Of a stretch of DNA of 63,260 bases, positions 46,858 to 58,285 are shown piece after piece. How positions within the stretch are numbered: position 1 is the stretch's first letter; each line of letters opens with the position of its first letter. The stretch comes from Opitutales bacterium. Lineage in GTDB: Bacteria; Verrucomicrobiota; Verrucomicrobiia; Opitutales; Opitutaceae. Made by a program: the position numbers and the translations under genes. The notes under the pieces are model-generated. The model saw only the letters and a list, made by a program, of their open reading frames with translations, was not told where the DNA came from and ran no database searches. The stretch covers positions 1 through 63,260 of the forward strand of contig JABITN010000129.1 in assembly GCA_018700525.1 (NCBI GenBank), written 5' to 3'.

Positions 46858-47446
46858 GAAAATTCATTTGAGAATCCTTAATTAAATCAAAAGTCTTAAG
46901 CGTCCGGACCAATTGCAGCAGCTCCGATTTTGGGTAAACATAGCGCGTATCCACTCGGTCCACGATATCGAGCAACATAGATTTAAACGAAAGAATACCA
47001 TCAACCCCCTTGTCCTTCAGTGCAGCGACAATCCGAGCTCGATAAACTTCCTGCATTGGAAAAACCGGAGCCACCAATATTTTCTTCGGAAATTCGCTCT
47101 CCCCAAGTTCCCTCCAATGCTCGAATTCAAACCACTTCTCCACCTTCTTCAGCACGTTCGTCTCCAAATACTTCAAGATGTCCGCCCCATTGGTCATGCT
47201 AGCCAAAGCCGCCTTTTCAGCATGCCAGCCGCGTACGCAAACTACAGCGCTCCGCAAATGCTTCAACTCGCTCGAAAATAATAGAAAACCCGGGTCACGA
47301 TCACCTTCCACGAATTTCATATTTCGCACATACAGATCTACCCCTACTTCCTTCGAAGAACGCCTCGATTGCGAACTCCCCTTGCGTAATGGCATCGTAA
47401 CGAAGCCATTCAACTCAAGGTACTCTCTCGCAATCCATTCGTCCAT
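46850..47446 (-). CDS. Unrecognised protein between aroB and lpxA (possible degenerate PD-(D/E)xK fold)
   Basis: 198 residues from ATG 47446, 17 bp after the aroB stop; a longer frame from 47521 overlaps aroB and is less likely. Soluble, no signal peptide. The N-terminus WIAREYLELNGFVTMPL, then EVGVDLYVRN and AVVCVRGWH, recall restriction-endonuclease-like folds (helix, Gly-aromatic, Asp, strand with ExK), but the ExK position reads CVR, so catalysis would be doubtful. The second half (AALKDKGVDGILSFKSML) suggests an alpha/beta domain. Overlapping lpxA by 8 bp, it is probably translated with it. Not recognised otherwise. Confidence 0.75.
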   Translation of the reverse strand: MDEWIAREYLELNGFVTMPLRKGSSQSRRSSKEVGVDLYVRNMKFVEGDRDPGFLLFSSELKHLRSAVVCVRGWHAEKAALASMTNGADILKYLETNVLKKVEKWFEFEHWRELGESEFPKKILVAPVFPMQEVYRARIVAALKDKGVDGILSFKSMLLDIVDRVDTRYVYPKSELLQLVRTLKTFDLIKDSQMNFLG

Positions 47447-47462
47447 AAGATCAGAAATCAGA

Positions 47463-48572
47463 TCAATCGACTGCTCCCAGGCCTCTCCAAATCCGATCGA
47501 CGACATCCGATGCCACATCATCCTTGGTCGCTGCGACTCCTATCGCATCCATAACCACGAAACGAAGTGAACCCGCACGAACCTTCTTGTCTTTACCCAT
47601 AGCTGAAAATAGCGACTCGATCATCAACGGCGATCTCAAACTCGACGGCAAACCATGCGACTCGATCAGGCTAATAACACGATCCGTATCAATCGCTGAA
47701 ATGTATCCATAATGCTCGCTCAATTTTGCAGCCGCCACGAAGCCAATTGCAATCGCCTCTCCATGAAGGTATTGCCCATAACCAGCCACATTCTCAATCG
47801 CATGACCAAATGTATGCCCCAAATTGAGCAAAGCCCTACCTCCCGAATTCGAAAGCTCCTTTTCGTCAGCATTCACGACATCAGCCTTTGTCTGGCAATT
47901 TCGCTGAACCACCGAAGCCAAACGCTCGTCCTTCCAACTCAGTAAAGGTGTAGCCTCCAACATTTCGAACAGCTCAGCATCAGCCAACATGCCATACTTC
48001 ATAACCTCAGCCATTCCAGCCGCGAACTCCCTCGAAGGCAACGTTTTCAGGATGTTCAGGTCCTCGTAAACCGCAATTGGTTGATGGAAAGCACCAACGA
48101 GATTCTTGCCCGCCGCAATATTAATCCCTGTCTTTCCGCCAACCGAACTATCCACCATCGACAAAAGAGTAGTGGGAACTTGAATAAAATGGACGCCCCT
48201 CAACCAAGACGCCGCCGCATAACCCGTTAAATCTCCGATCACTCCTCCGCCGACCGCAACGACAACGCCCCCTCTGTCTAACCCTTCCGCAGCCAGAAAG
48301 TCCAACACGCGTTCGAACTGCACCATCCGCTTGCTTGTTTCCCCAGACGGAACCTCGAGAACCGGCAGACCGCCAAGGCCTGATTCGAAAAAAGAAGGCA
48401 AGGCCTTTCTCACCGTAACATCGGTCACTACCGCAATCTTCGAGCCGGCTTGAATCAATTCCTTGATTTGCGACGCCAAAAGTGCTTCGAGCCCTCGACC
48501 TATATAGATCGGATACGACTCTCTGGCCGTCGTAACCGTTATCTTTGTGATATTCGAACGATTAGTAATCAA
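47463..48572 (-). CDS. aroB: 3-dehydroquinate synthase
   Basis: 369 residues; converts DAHP to 3-dehydroquinate in the shikimate pathway using NAD and a divalent metal. Signatures: VAVGGGVIGDLTGYAAASWLRG in two parts, PTTLLSMVDSSVGGKTGIN, and zinc-ligand histidines in LNLGHTFGHAIE and YLHGEAIAIG. Lies 20 bp after the DUF362-like gene on the same strand. Confidence 0.95.
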   Translation of the reverse strand: MITNRSNITKITVTTARESYPIYIGRGLEALLASQIKELIQAGSKIAVVTDVTVRKALPSFFESGLGGLPVLEVPSGETSKRMVQFERVLDFLAAEGLDRGGVVVAVGGGVIGDLTGYAAASWLRGVHFIQVPTTLLSMVDSSVGGKTGINIAAGKNLVGAFHQPIAVYEDLNILKTLPSREFAAGMAEVMKYGMLADAELFEMLEATPLLSWKDERLASVVQRNCQTKADVVNADEKELSNSGGRALLNLGHTFGHAIENVAGYGQYLHGEAIAIGFVAAAKLSEHYGYISAIDTDRVISLIESHGLPSSLRSPLMIESLFSAMGKDKKVRAGSLRFVVMDAIGVAATKDDVASDVVDRIWRGLGAVD

Positions 48573-48592
48573 AATAGGAATTGAGTTGTGCG

Positions 48593-49672
48593 CTAGTTAA
48601 CCGAGATCAAATTGGCGAAGCTCGTATCCTTTTCGCCAAGACCGAGCTTCTCGGAATAAGCCAATATCTTCAATTCCTGCGACAAGGGCGCAAACCCATT
48701 TTTCGTTCGATGCGTATTGATGCGCTCTCGCATCATCGAATCCAGCAACACCGGATTGTCTGAAAGCATCACAAGAGGCTCAGACACCGTGTACATCGAA
48801 TTGAATACTGGCCCGCCAACATACTGAAAACGCTGTAAGCTCACTATATTCAACGCCCAGGTTTCTCTAAGCTCTGGTACAGCGCCCATTTCCGCTACCG
48901 CCACCGGAGCAGAAGCAGGACTTCTCAAAAATCGCATCGTATTACTCGCATTCCAAAGCGTTGCATTCATCAATGCCCCGTTGATGCCCAAAGTCGGATG
49001 ATCCGAGTAGCACGGTAAATTTACCCAAAAATCGACTTCATGCATCAGAGGCATCGGCAAATAGCTCTTACGCTCCTTGCTCTGCCCATCCTTTCTCCCA
49101 ATCGCGTTTTCCTGGTCGATATTGATCCAATACTGAGACGACTGTGCCGGTAGCGCATTATCGTAAAACCACTTCTCGTCATAATACTCCCCACTATCCA
49201 ATGACCGCACGAAAACCTGATTGAATTTCATCGAGCGCTTGCTCAAAGGAGGTAAAAAACCGGACTCACGCAACATACGCCGATTCAATCCAATAATGAA
49301 AATATCCGAACGCTTATAGCCCCGCTTAATCAAAGATCGCACTACCGCTTCTACTAACGGCTCAGGCGTGCTCAAGCCTGGTCCCGAATTGCTGTACACC
49401 TTCAACCCCACTTTGCCTTTGCTGCCGGGCTTGAAAAAACGATCATTCGAACGCTCGTAGATACCAAGCAAATTTTCTACCGCCGCCTGGTAATTCTTGA
49501 TATCGAAGGCCTCGAGCTCGTACTCGAACACGCGATTCGAGCGTTCCGGAGCATCATCGAATTCTCCAATCAAATTCTGCCCCAAAGCATCATCTAAATG
49601 AAGCATGCCTGCGCACATTAAAACGAGTAATAACTCTGCTTTAAAATAACCTTTAAGTCGATGAAGAGGCAT
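48593..49672 (-). CDS. Exported DUF362-like protein
   Basis: 359 residues. The N-terminus has a basic stretch and a hydrophobic segment (ELLLVLMCAGMLHL), probably a signal peptide. Body resembles DUF362: KVGLKVYSNSGPGLSTPEPL, LIKRGYKRSDIFIIG, MHEVDFWVNLPCYSDHPTLG and INGALMNATLWNASN. No ferredoxin-type CxxCxxC motif is present, unlike many DUF362 proteins. Function unknown. Opens the minus-strand run leading to aroB and lpxA and is divergent from the TPR-dnaG genes across 254 bp. Confidence 0.72.
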   Translation of the reverse strand: MPLHRLKGYFKAELLLVLMCAGMLHLDDALGQNLIGEFDDAPERSNRVFEYELEAFDIKNYQAAVENLLGIYERSNDRFFKPGSKGKVGLKVYSNSGPGLSTPEPLVEAVVRSLIKRGYKRSDIFIIGLNRRMLRESGFLPPLSKRSMKFNQVFVRSLDSGEYYDEKWFYDNALPAQSSQYWINIDQENAIGRKDGQSKERKSYLPMPLMHEVDFWVNLPCYSDHPTLGINGALMNATLWNASNTMRFLRSPASAPVAVAEMGAVPELRETWALNIVSLQRFQYVGGPVFNSMYTVSEPLVMLSDNPVLLDSMMRERINTHRTKNGFAPLSQELKILAYSEKLGLGEKDTSFANLISVN

Positions 49673-49926
49673 TTGCGATTATATGAATTTCGATTACCAA
49701 GAATAGAACGAATATACATTGCGAGAGATTTCGCTAATCAGCAAGTCTCTGAAAGGATTTATCGAGCTTTCCCCTTTATTTTCACTGCCCTGGCAAATTG
49801 GGCCATCCAAGACCCACAATTAGGTTGTAAACGAGTAAGCTTCCTCCCTAGAAATAAACGCATCCGATCAATTGCCCACTCTCTCAGCCGATCAGATAAA
49901 CGAACCTATTTAGTTCTCCTCTCCGA

Positions 49927-51447
49927 ATGCCTTCATTCACTCGCCTTGCCAATCGAATTTTTACAATCGCTATCTGCGCCGCAGCGTTGTTTGCCCTTTC
50001 CGGATGCGCCAATCGCGAAGAGCGCATCAGCCGCGCGTTGCATAAAGCCGATCAAGCCCGGCAAAAGAACGAAACGTCGGAAGCGCTCAACATCCTCGCC
50101 AAAGCCGCGATGAAAAATCCAGACAGCGCCGCCCTCCAGGAAGCCATTGCCAGTACTCAATTGGAAGCAAACGACCCGCAAGCAGCAGCGGAAGCTTTTA
50201 TCCATGCAATTGAGCTCGATCCAAGCCGTAGTCGCCTGTGGGTTCACGTCGCTGAACTGCGCACCCGCTTGAGCGAAGCAGATTCAGCTGCCGCTGCTTT
50301 CGAAAATTATCTAGAAAAATTCCCCGATGACTTCCTCGCTTGGAAGAACTATGCTCAGCTTCAAGAAGCACGTGGCGATTCCAACTCAGCCATCAAAGCA
50401 ACGTTGGAGTGGAATAGAATCCGCCCGTCGACTGGTCCTGCTCTCGAACTAGGACAATTATTCAAAGATAGCGGCAATACTCCCCAGGCCCGATCGTGGA
50501 TCTCTCAAGCCGCCGCCTACGCCCAAGACCCCAGAGCCAAAAACGCCCTCGCAACGCTTATCGAATTAGAGATCAGTCTGCAGCAATACCTTCCCGCTTC
50601 AACTTGGCTTGACCAATACGATTCGCGCTATGGAGCCGACAATTCCGATCCACGTATTCAAACCGCTCGCTACACGATCGGCAATTGGCGTCAAGCTCAG
50701 GTGGATCTAGCTGAAACCGCCACCCGCCTTGAAGAAAAAAGACGCGAGCTCGAACAACTGGCTTTGGACGCTCAAATAAAAGAAGAGAAGGCCCGCCTCG
50801 AACACGAAGCTCTCCTAGCCGATCAAGCCCGTGCAATGGCACGTCCTAACTCTATCGAAAAAACGCCAGACACCACCGAAGCTACGTCGGGTTTCGACGC
50901 TGAAGATACTGAAGTTGCCAACGCGAACGGCGAAAAAGAACCCGTCGACTTAGTCGATACCTTAGAACCAGACTTTGCAGCCCCCCCCGCAACCGACTTC
51001 CTTTCCTCCGCACGAGAAGCAGCAGCGATCGCCGACTATACAACCGCAATCGATCTGTACTGGAGAGCCTTAGGACCCGCTTCCGACGACCCGAAAATCT
51101 GGCACGAACTCGCTCGAATTTATATGGACAACCGAAATTGGCTCGATGCCGAAGCGTGCATTCTCGAAGCCAAACGTCGCTCCCCTCGATCGGCAAACAT
51201 CGCCGCCAGCTACCTCAATGTCATTTCTCAAACCCAGGTACCTGTCCGCGCAGTCCAAGAAGCGGAAGCGCTGATAAATCTCTTTCCACAAAACGCCCCC
51301 ATCTCACTAGCCCTCGCCCAAACGCTTCGGAAAGCCAATGCCCCTCGTTCGCGAGTCGCTCAAGCCTATGAAGACTTCCTCGGCAAAGCCGGACCCGGCA
51401 CCGAAGGATACGACGAAGCAACCCGTTATCTCAACGGTTCTCGCTAA
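49927..51447 (+). CDS. TPR lipoprotein upstream of dnaG
   Basis: 506 residues. Lipobox LSGC gives Cys27, so an envelope lipoprotein. TPR repeats at about 35-200 and 340-460 are separated by a coiled coil (ATRLEEKRRELEQLALDAQI) and a Pro/Glu/Asp-rich linker (about 300-345). The start is ATG 49927; a frame beginning at 49661 is a different, non-coding frame. It precedes dnaG by 32 bp. A scaffold role in the envelope is inferred only. Confidence 0.83.
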   Translation: MPSFTRLANRIFTIAICAAALFALSGCANREERISRALHKADQARQKNETSEALNILAKAAMKNPDSAALQEAIASTQLEANDPQAAAEAFIHAIELDPSRSRLWVHVAELRTRLSEADSAAAAFENYLEKFPDDFLAWKNYAQLQEARGDSNSAIKATLEWNRIRPSTGPALELGQLFKDSGNTPQARSWISQAAAYAQDPRAKNALATLIELEISLQQYLPASTWLDQYDSRYGADNSDPRIQTARYTIGNWRQAQVDLAETATRLEEKRRELEQLALDAQIKEEKARLEHEALLADQARAMARPNSIEKTPDTTEATSGFDAEDTEVANANGEKEPVDLVDTLEPDFAAPPATDFLSSAREAAAIADYTTAIDLYWRALGPASDDPKIWHELARIYMDNRNWLDAEACILEAKRRSPRSANIAASYLNVISQTQVPVRAVQEAEALINLFPQNAPISLALAQTLRKANAPRSRVAQAYEDFLGKAGPGTEGYDEATRYLNGSR

Positions 51448-51479
51448 GCGGCTTCATTAACCACTGAATCAAGCAGGGT

Positions 51480-53330
51480 ATGCCAGGAATCAAGGCGAGC
51501 AGCATTCGCGACCTCAAAGATCGCATCGGCATCTACGACGTCGTTTCACGGGAAGTTTCCCTCAAGAAATCCGGATCCAACTACAAAGGGCTCAGCCCCT
51601 TCAACAACGAAAAAACTCCGTCATTTTACGTTTCTCCCGACAAGGGCATCTATAAATGTTTCTCCAGCGGCAAGGCGGGCGATATCATCAGCTTCGCCAT
51701 GGAGACTGAGCGACTCTCCTTTGTAGAAGCTGTCGAAGCCTTGGCTCAACGCTTCGGCTTCGAACTCGAGTACGAAGCAGGCGGGCGCCCTCGAGAAGAC
51801 CGCTCGCTCCGACAGGACTTGTTCGAGCTCCACGAGTTCGTAGCCGATTACTACAACGAAGCGTTTAACGCTCAAGACGAAGGCGGTGACTGGATTCGCG
51901 ACTACTGGACCCAATCCCGCCAATTCAATCTATCAGTCGCCGAAGAATTTAAGATCGGCTTCGCTCCAGTTTCCGGTGCCGAGCTCGGCCGCCGTGTCGT
52001 CAAACACGGATTTTCCAAGGAAACTCTCGAAGCCTGCGGCCTCTTCTATACACGGCGCGGACTCAGACCGGAATCAATGGGCTATCGTTTTCGAGGGCGA
52101 CTTATGATCCCGATTCGCGACCACCAAGGTCGAATAACCGCCTTTACAGCTCGACAACTCGAACTCACCCCCGACAACGACCCGAGCAAGGAAGCCAAAT
52201 ACGTCAATTCACCCGAAACGCCGATTTTCAACAAAGGATCCCTGCTCTTTAATATGGATCGTGCCCGCATGGAGGTCGGTCCCGACATTCCATTCGTAAT
52301 GGTCGAAGGGCAGCTTGACGCTATCCGCTGCTGGAGCGTCGGCCTCAAAGGAGCCGTTGCCCCCCAAGGCACCGGCATAACCGAAAGCCAACTCCGGCTT
52401 ATCAAACGCTACGAGCCGAAAATTCGCTGCCTCCTCGACGGCGACCGAGCTGGTCAACAAGCTGCCCTTCGCATGCTGCCCATTGCTCTCGCTCAAAGCG
52501 TAGAAGTCACATTCATCCCACTCAATGAAGGCGAAGACCCAGACGATCTATTCCGCGACAACGGATCTGCCGCTATCGCTAATCTTCTCGAGCGCGAAAC
52601 CGAAGCCATCGCTTTCGCCACCGCCTCCATCGCACCCGACAAGAAGAAGCTCACCCCTCAGGCAAAAGCGAAAGCCGCCCGAGAACTCTTTCAAATAATC
52701 GCCAAAGCCGACACTGACACCGCTCAACTCGAATTCGTAAAACTCGTTGCCGACGAACTCAATATCGACCAAAACGCCGCCATTCTTGATTTCCAAAGAT
52801 TTTCCAGAGGACAAACCACTCCGCTAAAATCTGCTTCAAAGCCGGAAACCGTTGTCCAAAGCGAACCTTCCGCACGTAAATCTGTCCACACTCTAGAGAG
52901 GGATTTGTTAGGGCTCTGCATAAACGAAGAAGTGATAGGCGCCAAGATTGCACACATTATAGACGAACGATGGATAGATAAGCAATCTCCAGAAGGTCAA
53001 CTGCTCAACCAAGTACTGAACGACTTCCTCCACGACATGTGGAACGGTGCGGATTCGCTTAATGATCAGCTCGAAGAGTCGGAACTCAAAAGCCTATTTG
53101 CCGATCTCATTTTTCAAAAACCCGAATACGATAACCCGACTCGACTCGCTAATGAATCGATTCGACGGCTCGTAACCAAATTCGCAGACCAAAAGATAAA
53201 AAAGATAAAACTTGAAATTGCTCGAAAACAATCTGAACAAGACCCTGCTTTAATCTCTCTCTTTGACGAATTAATAAATTTACAGAAAATTAAAGGTGCC
53301 CCGCCGCAACTAGGAACGCCTAAGTTTTAA
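51480..53330 (+). CDS. dnaG: DNA primase with substituted zinc-ribbon ligands
   Basis: 616 residues; makes RNA primers at the replication fork. The N-terminal domain has the primase fold sequence but the zinc ligands are mostly gone: the CPFH element reads SPFN (Ser39, Asn42) and the second pair reads KCFSSG (Cys60 kept, Ser63). The TOPRIM core is intact: VMVEGQLDAIRC (Glu), GTGITESQL and LLDGDRAGQQA (DxD). The C-terminal helicase-binding part is divergent. Second gene in TPR-dnaG-rpoD, 36 bp before rpoD; rpsU is absent. No second primase is visible in the window. Confidence 0.95.
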   Translation: MPGIKASSIRDLKDRIGIYDVVSREVSLKKSGSNYKGLSPFNNEKTPSFYVSPDKGIYKCFSSGKAGDIISFAMETERLSFVEAVEALAQRFGFELEYEAGGRPREDRSLRQDLFELHEFVADYYNEAFNAQDEGGDWIRDYWTQSRQFNLSVAEEFKIGFAPVSGAELGRRVVKHGFSKETLEACGLFYTRRGLRPESMGYRFRGRLMIPIRDHQGRITAFTARQLELTPDNDPSKEAKYVNSPETPIFNKGSLLFNMDRARMEVGPDIPFVMVEGQLDAIRCWSVGLKGAVAPQGTGITESQLRLIKRYEPKIRCLLDGDRAGQQAALRMLPIALAQSVEVTFIPLNEGEDPDDLFRDNGSAAIANLLERETEAIAFATASIAPDKKKLTPQAKAKAARELFQIIAKADTDTAQLEFVKLVADELNIDQNAAILDFQRFSRGQTTPLKSASKPETVVQSEPSARKSVHTLERDLLGLCINEEVIGAKIAHIIDERWIDKQSPEGQLLNQVLNDFLHDMWNGADSLNDQLEESELKSLFADLIFQKPEYDNPTRLANESIRRLVTKFADQKIKKIKLEIARKQSEQDPALISLFDELINLQKIKGAPPQLGTPKF

Positions 53331-53366
53331 CACTTTACGGAAACCTACGCCGAAAAATTACACTCT

Positions 53367-55100
53367 ATGCCACGCAAAAAGAAAAGCGACGCCGAAAGCG
53401 CCCCTGGACTAACCAAACATCAAATCAATGAGCGCATTCGCTACTTGATTAGACAATCGAAGGAGCAAGGCTATCTCACGTTTACGGACATCAACGAAGC
53501 TCTACCAGAAGGCGTTGATAGACAAGACGATATCGATAATGTCATTTCGATACTCGAGAATCTCGAAATCGACATTCTCGATCCGGACGAAGTAGATTCC
53601 TTCAAGGCAAAGCAAGAAGAGCAGGAAGAAGCTCAAACCAAGGTCAATCAACACGACATCCTGGACGATCCCGTCCGCATGTATCTCAAACAGATGGGCC
53701 AAGTGCCTCTGTTAACGAGAGAACAGGAAGTAGAAATCTCAAAACGCATCGAAGCCGCCGAGCTCAAAGCTCAAGAAGCGTTGTTCTCAGTTGGAATCGT
53801 GAGCGAGTTTACTCTTACGCTAGCCGAAAAGCTGATGAATCGCGATGAACGATTCGATCGCATCGTCATCGATAAGAAAATCGAAAACCGTGAAACCTAT
53901 TTCCTCGCCCTCCCCGGTCTGATAGAGCGCTCGCGCAAGACTCAGAACCGAATGTACAAGAGCTGGGAAGAGTTGCGTGCCGAAGAAGATCCCGAAGCTC
54001 GAAAAAAGATTCGCTCGAAATTCCGCAAGCAAGAAAATACGCTCCGTGCCAATTTCTCCAAATTCTTCTTCAAGCTGAAAGTCTTCGAAGAGGAAATCGA
54101 CAACGTAATCAGCAAGGATCTCGCTCTCATCAGTAGAATCCATCGCGATATCGATAAGGCCAAAAAGCCCAAGACGCAACGCGACGCTTTAATTGATGCT
54201 GAAGCTCTCAAAGAAGAACTCGAAACGCTTCACGACAAACATCGTATCGATCCCGACAAACTCGTAAGAGTCATCGGCGATGTACGCATACACCTTAAAG
54301 CAGCACATCAAGCGAAGACCGAGATGGTCGAAGCGAACTTGCGTCTCGTTATCTCCATCGCGAAGAAATACACCAATCGCGGCCTTTCCTTCCTAGACCT
54401 TATCCAAGAAGGCAACATGGGCTTGATGAAGGCGGTCGAAAAGTTCGAATACCGTCGCGGCTACAAATTCTCGACCTACGCAACTTGGTGGATTCGCCAA
54501 GCCATTACCCGCTCGATCGCAGACCAGGCCCGAACGATTCGTATCCCGGTCCACATGATCGAGACGTTAAACAAAGTGATGCAGGTTCAAAAGCAACTCC
54601 TGCAAGAGTACGGCCACGAGCCAACCCCAGAGGAAGTAGCCGAGGAAATGGCTCTGCCAGTCGAACGCGTGCAAACCATCATGAAGATGGCACAGCAACC
54701 GATTTCGCTCCAGAGCCCCGTGGGCGATGGCGACGACACGAATTTCGGCGACTTCATTGAAGACAAATCCGCCGAAAATCCTTACGACCAGACCGCATTC
54801 AGCCTTCTGCGCGAAAAGATCATCGACGTCCTCGACAGCTTGACGGAACGCGAACGCCGCGTGCTTTCCCTACGTTTCGGACTTGTTGACGGCTACAGCC
54901 GCACACTCGAAGAGGTCGGTAAACAATTTCAAGTCACCCGCGAACGAATTCGCCAAATAGAAGCCAAAGCTCTTCGCAAGATGCGTCACCCGACGCGTAT
55001 TCGCCAATTGCACGGCTTTTTCGAAAGCGAGCAATTCGATGGCCCTAATACATTTCTTAGCGGCCAACCAGGCAAAGAGAAGGAAACTGGAAAAAAATAG
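53367..55100 (+). CDS. rpoD: Primary sigma factor RpoD
   Basis: 577 residues. Region 1.1 at the N-terminus ([16 protein letters not shown]), region 1.2 [20 protein letters not shown], a non-conserved insert of about 170 residues, region 2 ([59 protein letters not shown]), region 3 ([13 protein letters not shown]) and region 4.2 with [30 protein letters not shown]. Housekeeping promoters of -35/-10 type are therefore expected. A short run of acidic and basic residues ends the protein. Confidence 0.97.
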   Translation: MPRKKKSDAESAPGLTKHQINERIRYLIRQSKEQGYLTFTDINEALPEGVDRQDDIDNVISILENLEIDILDPDEVDSFKAKQEEQEEAQTKVNQHDILDDPVRMYLKQMGQVPLLTREQEVEISKRIEAAELKAQEALFSVGIVSEFTLTLAEKLMNRDERFDRIVIDKKIENRETYFLALPGLIERSRKTQNRMYKSWEELRAEEDPEARKKIRSKFRKQENTLRANFSKFFFKLKVFEEEIDNVISKDLALISRIHRDIDKAKKPKTQRDALIDAEALKEELETLHDKHRIDPDKLVRVIGDVRIHLKAAHQAKTEMVEANLRLVISIAKKYTNRGLSFLDLIQEGNMGLMKAVEKFEYRRGYKFSTYATWWIRQAITRSIADQARTIRIPVHMIETLNKVMQVQKQLLQEYGHEPTPEEVAEEMALPVERVQTIMKMAQQPISLQSPVGDGDDTNFGDFIEDKSAENPYDQTAFSLLREKIIDVLDSLTERERRVLSLRFGLVDGYSRTLEEVGKQFQVTRERIRQIEAKALRKMRHPTRIRQLHGFFESEQFDGPNTFLSGQPGKEKETGKK

Positions 55101-55243
55101 CCGATTCGGCAGAGTTTTGGAAATCTCCCAAGACCCTTTGTTTCGACAGAAATGGAAACCAGCATTGCATCAATCGAAAGACCGTGCCAACTTACGAATT
55201 AGGCTCATCAATCTTACACGTTTAGCTCCAACGAATTTACACA

Positions 55244-55510
55244 ATGGAAACACTCTATTCACTCGCATTCCTTACGAATCTCGGCTGGCCCGAGATTGTC
55301 GTTATTCTTGTCGTATTCATCCTGCTTTTCGGAGCGAAGAAACTCCCGGAGCTTGCGCGCGGCGTAGGCAAATCCATCAAGGAGTTTAAAAAAGCGACGA
55401 GCACGATCGAAGAAGACCTTCGCACCGCAATGGATGAAGAGCCGGAAGTCAAAAAACCTATCGAGACGCCGCAATCGACGGAGTCAAAGGAGCAGACCAC
55501 TTCCCAATAA
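55244..55510 (+). CDS. tatA: Twin-arginine translocase subunit TatA/TatE
   Basis: 88 residues: an N-terminal transmembrane helix (WPEIVVILVVFILLFG), the conserved FGAKKLPELARGVGKSIKEF hinge and amphipathic helix, and an acidic Gln/Thr-rich tail. Forms the pore of Tat export; consistent with the Tat substrate seen at 32.7 kb. tatB and tatC are not adjacent. Followed by a terminator. Confidence 0.94.
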   Translation: METLYSLAFLTNLGWPEIVVILVVFILLFGAKKLPELARGVGKSIKEFKKATSTIEEDLRTAMDEEPEVKKPIETPQSTESKEQTTSQ

Positions 55511-56877
<1,367 letters not shown>

Positions 56878-56912
56878 GCCTTGCCTCTGGAACCCCACGA
56901 ATCGCTTCTACC

Positions 56913-57752
56913 TTGCCTAAAAAGCGACTCTTAAGTCTTAAGCCCTTCCTCATACTGCTGTCAGTAGCGGTTTTTTGGATATTAGTCCCTATCGTCTTCA
57001 AGAGCAGCATACGCTCTGTCTTCTACGAGTTCCAAGCACCTCTTTCCACAGGAGCATCCTACGTACGTGAGCTGCAAAACTATTGGGCCGCTCGAACAAA
57101 ATCGAAGAACGAACTATACGATGCCGGCAAGGACCTTGCTCGTCTCAATGCAACCTACGAGCTCATGATCCTCGAGAATCAAACGCTCAAGCAAGAGGTC
57201 GAGCGTCTCGAAGAATTGCTCCAACTTCCAACGCGTCCGGATTACCGATACGAAATCGCTCGAGTGGTCTCTAGGGATTTCAATTCTTGGTGGCAGCATT
57301 TGGAAATCAGAAAAGGCGGCAAGCATGGCATACCAACCGGAGCTCCAGTCGTCTTCTCTGGAGGCGTCGTGGGTCGAGTTATAGAAGTTCACGAATACAC
57401 GTCAACAGTCGAACTCCTCAGCAATAGCCACTTGAGAATGGCCGTCATCATAGCAGGAGACAATCGACCAATGAGCTACCGCGGCAGCGGATTCCAAACG
57501 CTTCAAAACCCCGTGGGTATAGCAGAGTATATCCCCAACGACATCAATATTGACGATCCCTCCAATCCGCCGCGTATCATCACGTCCGGTATGGGAGGCG
57601 TTTTCCCAGCAGGATTGCCAATAGGATATCTGAGACGTCTTCGCCCCGGAGCTAGCGGAATGTTTCAAGACGGCGATGTCTACCTAGATAAACGTCTTGC
57701 TCGTTTAACTGAAGTCGCAGTGCTCATCGCGGTAGAGGGGAATTACCAGTGA
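56913..57752 (+). CDS. mreC: Rod-shape protein MreC
   Basis: 279 residues from TTG 56913. One transmembrane segment (LKPFLILLSVAVFWILVPIV), a coiled coil (about 70-115, ELMILENQTLKQEVERLEEL) and the beta-rich periplasmic domain with ARVVSRDFNSWWQHLEIRKG, GVPTGAPVVFSGGVVGRVIEV-like sequence and FPAGLPIGYL. Dimerises and activates PBP2/RodA. Overlaps mreD by 4 bp. Confidence 0.92.
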   Translation: MPKKRLLSLKPFLILLSVAVFWILVPIVFKSSIRSVFYEFQAPLSTGASYVRELQNYWAARTKSKNELYDAGKDLARLNATYELMILENQTLKQEVERLEELLQLPTRPDYRYEIARVVSRDFNSWWQHLEIRKGGKHGIPTGAPVVFSGGVVGRVIEVHEYTSTVELLSNSHLRMAVIIAGDNRPMSYRGSGFQTLQNPVGIAEYIPNDINIDDPSNPPRIITSGMGGVFPAGLPIGYLRRLRPGASGMFQDGDVYLDKRLARLTEVAVLIAVEGNYQ

Positions 57753-58285
57753 ACCTGGTTTCGCGCAATCGATGGTTAATCGTGACCGCTATCCACTATC
57801 TGACGCTCTTCGTATTTTCCCAAGTAAACACCTACCTAAGCCCATTGGGTATATACATTCTCATTACAGGCATGCTGCTTTCATTCAGCTCCCTAGCGCT
57901 AAGCCATACTCAAGGCGCCTTATCCCTGATCCCGATAGCCTTTTACCTCGACAGTCGCTCTCCACTCCCCTTCGGCACGTCACTCATCATTTTGATCGGG
58001 CTCCATTACCTAACGGTAGGATTTCGCCACCAATTTCGCCGTGAATCAGGCGGTATCAGCCTAGCCGTTTCACTCATCGCCAATCTTGCAATCCATATTC
58101 TCTACACATTATTCGCTATCGTTTACCTTGGAAGCGAGGGCCTCAATTCTCTTAAAATTGGATTGAACCTTCTCTGCACCAGCCTGGTCATAACGTTCTT
58201 AAATCCCTACTACATCTCCCTTATAATTGGGATTTTAGGTCTGTTTGGGATTAAAATCGCTCAGGAACAACGACAAGCGCGATGA
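57749..58285 (+). CDS. mreD: Rod-shape protein MreD
   Basis: 178 residues from GTG 57749 (4-bp overlap with mreC), with about five to six transmembrane helices and little else. Assigned from size, hydrophobicity and its position between mreC and mrdA; the start of the sequence has the MreD-like WLIVTAIHYLTLFVFSQV. Overlaps mrdA by 4 bp, so the four genes are translationally coupled. Confidence 0.85.
   Translation: MNLVSRNRWLIVTAIHYLTLFVFSQVNTYLSPLGIYILITGMLLSFSSLALSHTQGALSLIPIAFYLDSRSPLPFGTSLIILIGLHYLTVGFRHQFRRESGGISLAVSLIANLAIHILYTLFAIVYLGSEGLNSLKIGLNLLCTSLVITFLNPYYISLIIGILGLFGIKIAQEQRQAR

Noticed and set aside
49661-50113. 150-codon plus-strand frame overlapping the TPR lipoprotein start
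   Set aside because: Overlaps two real genes in another frame, Arg/Ser-rich, no family resemblance.
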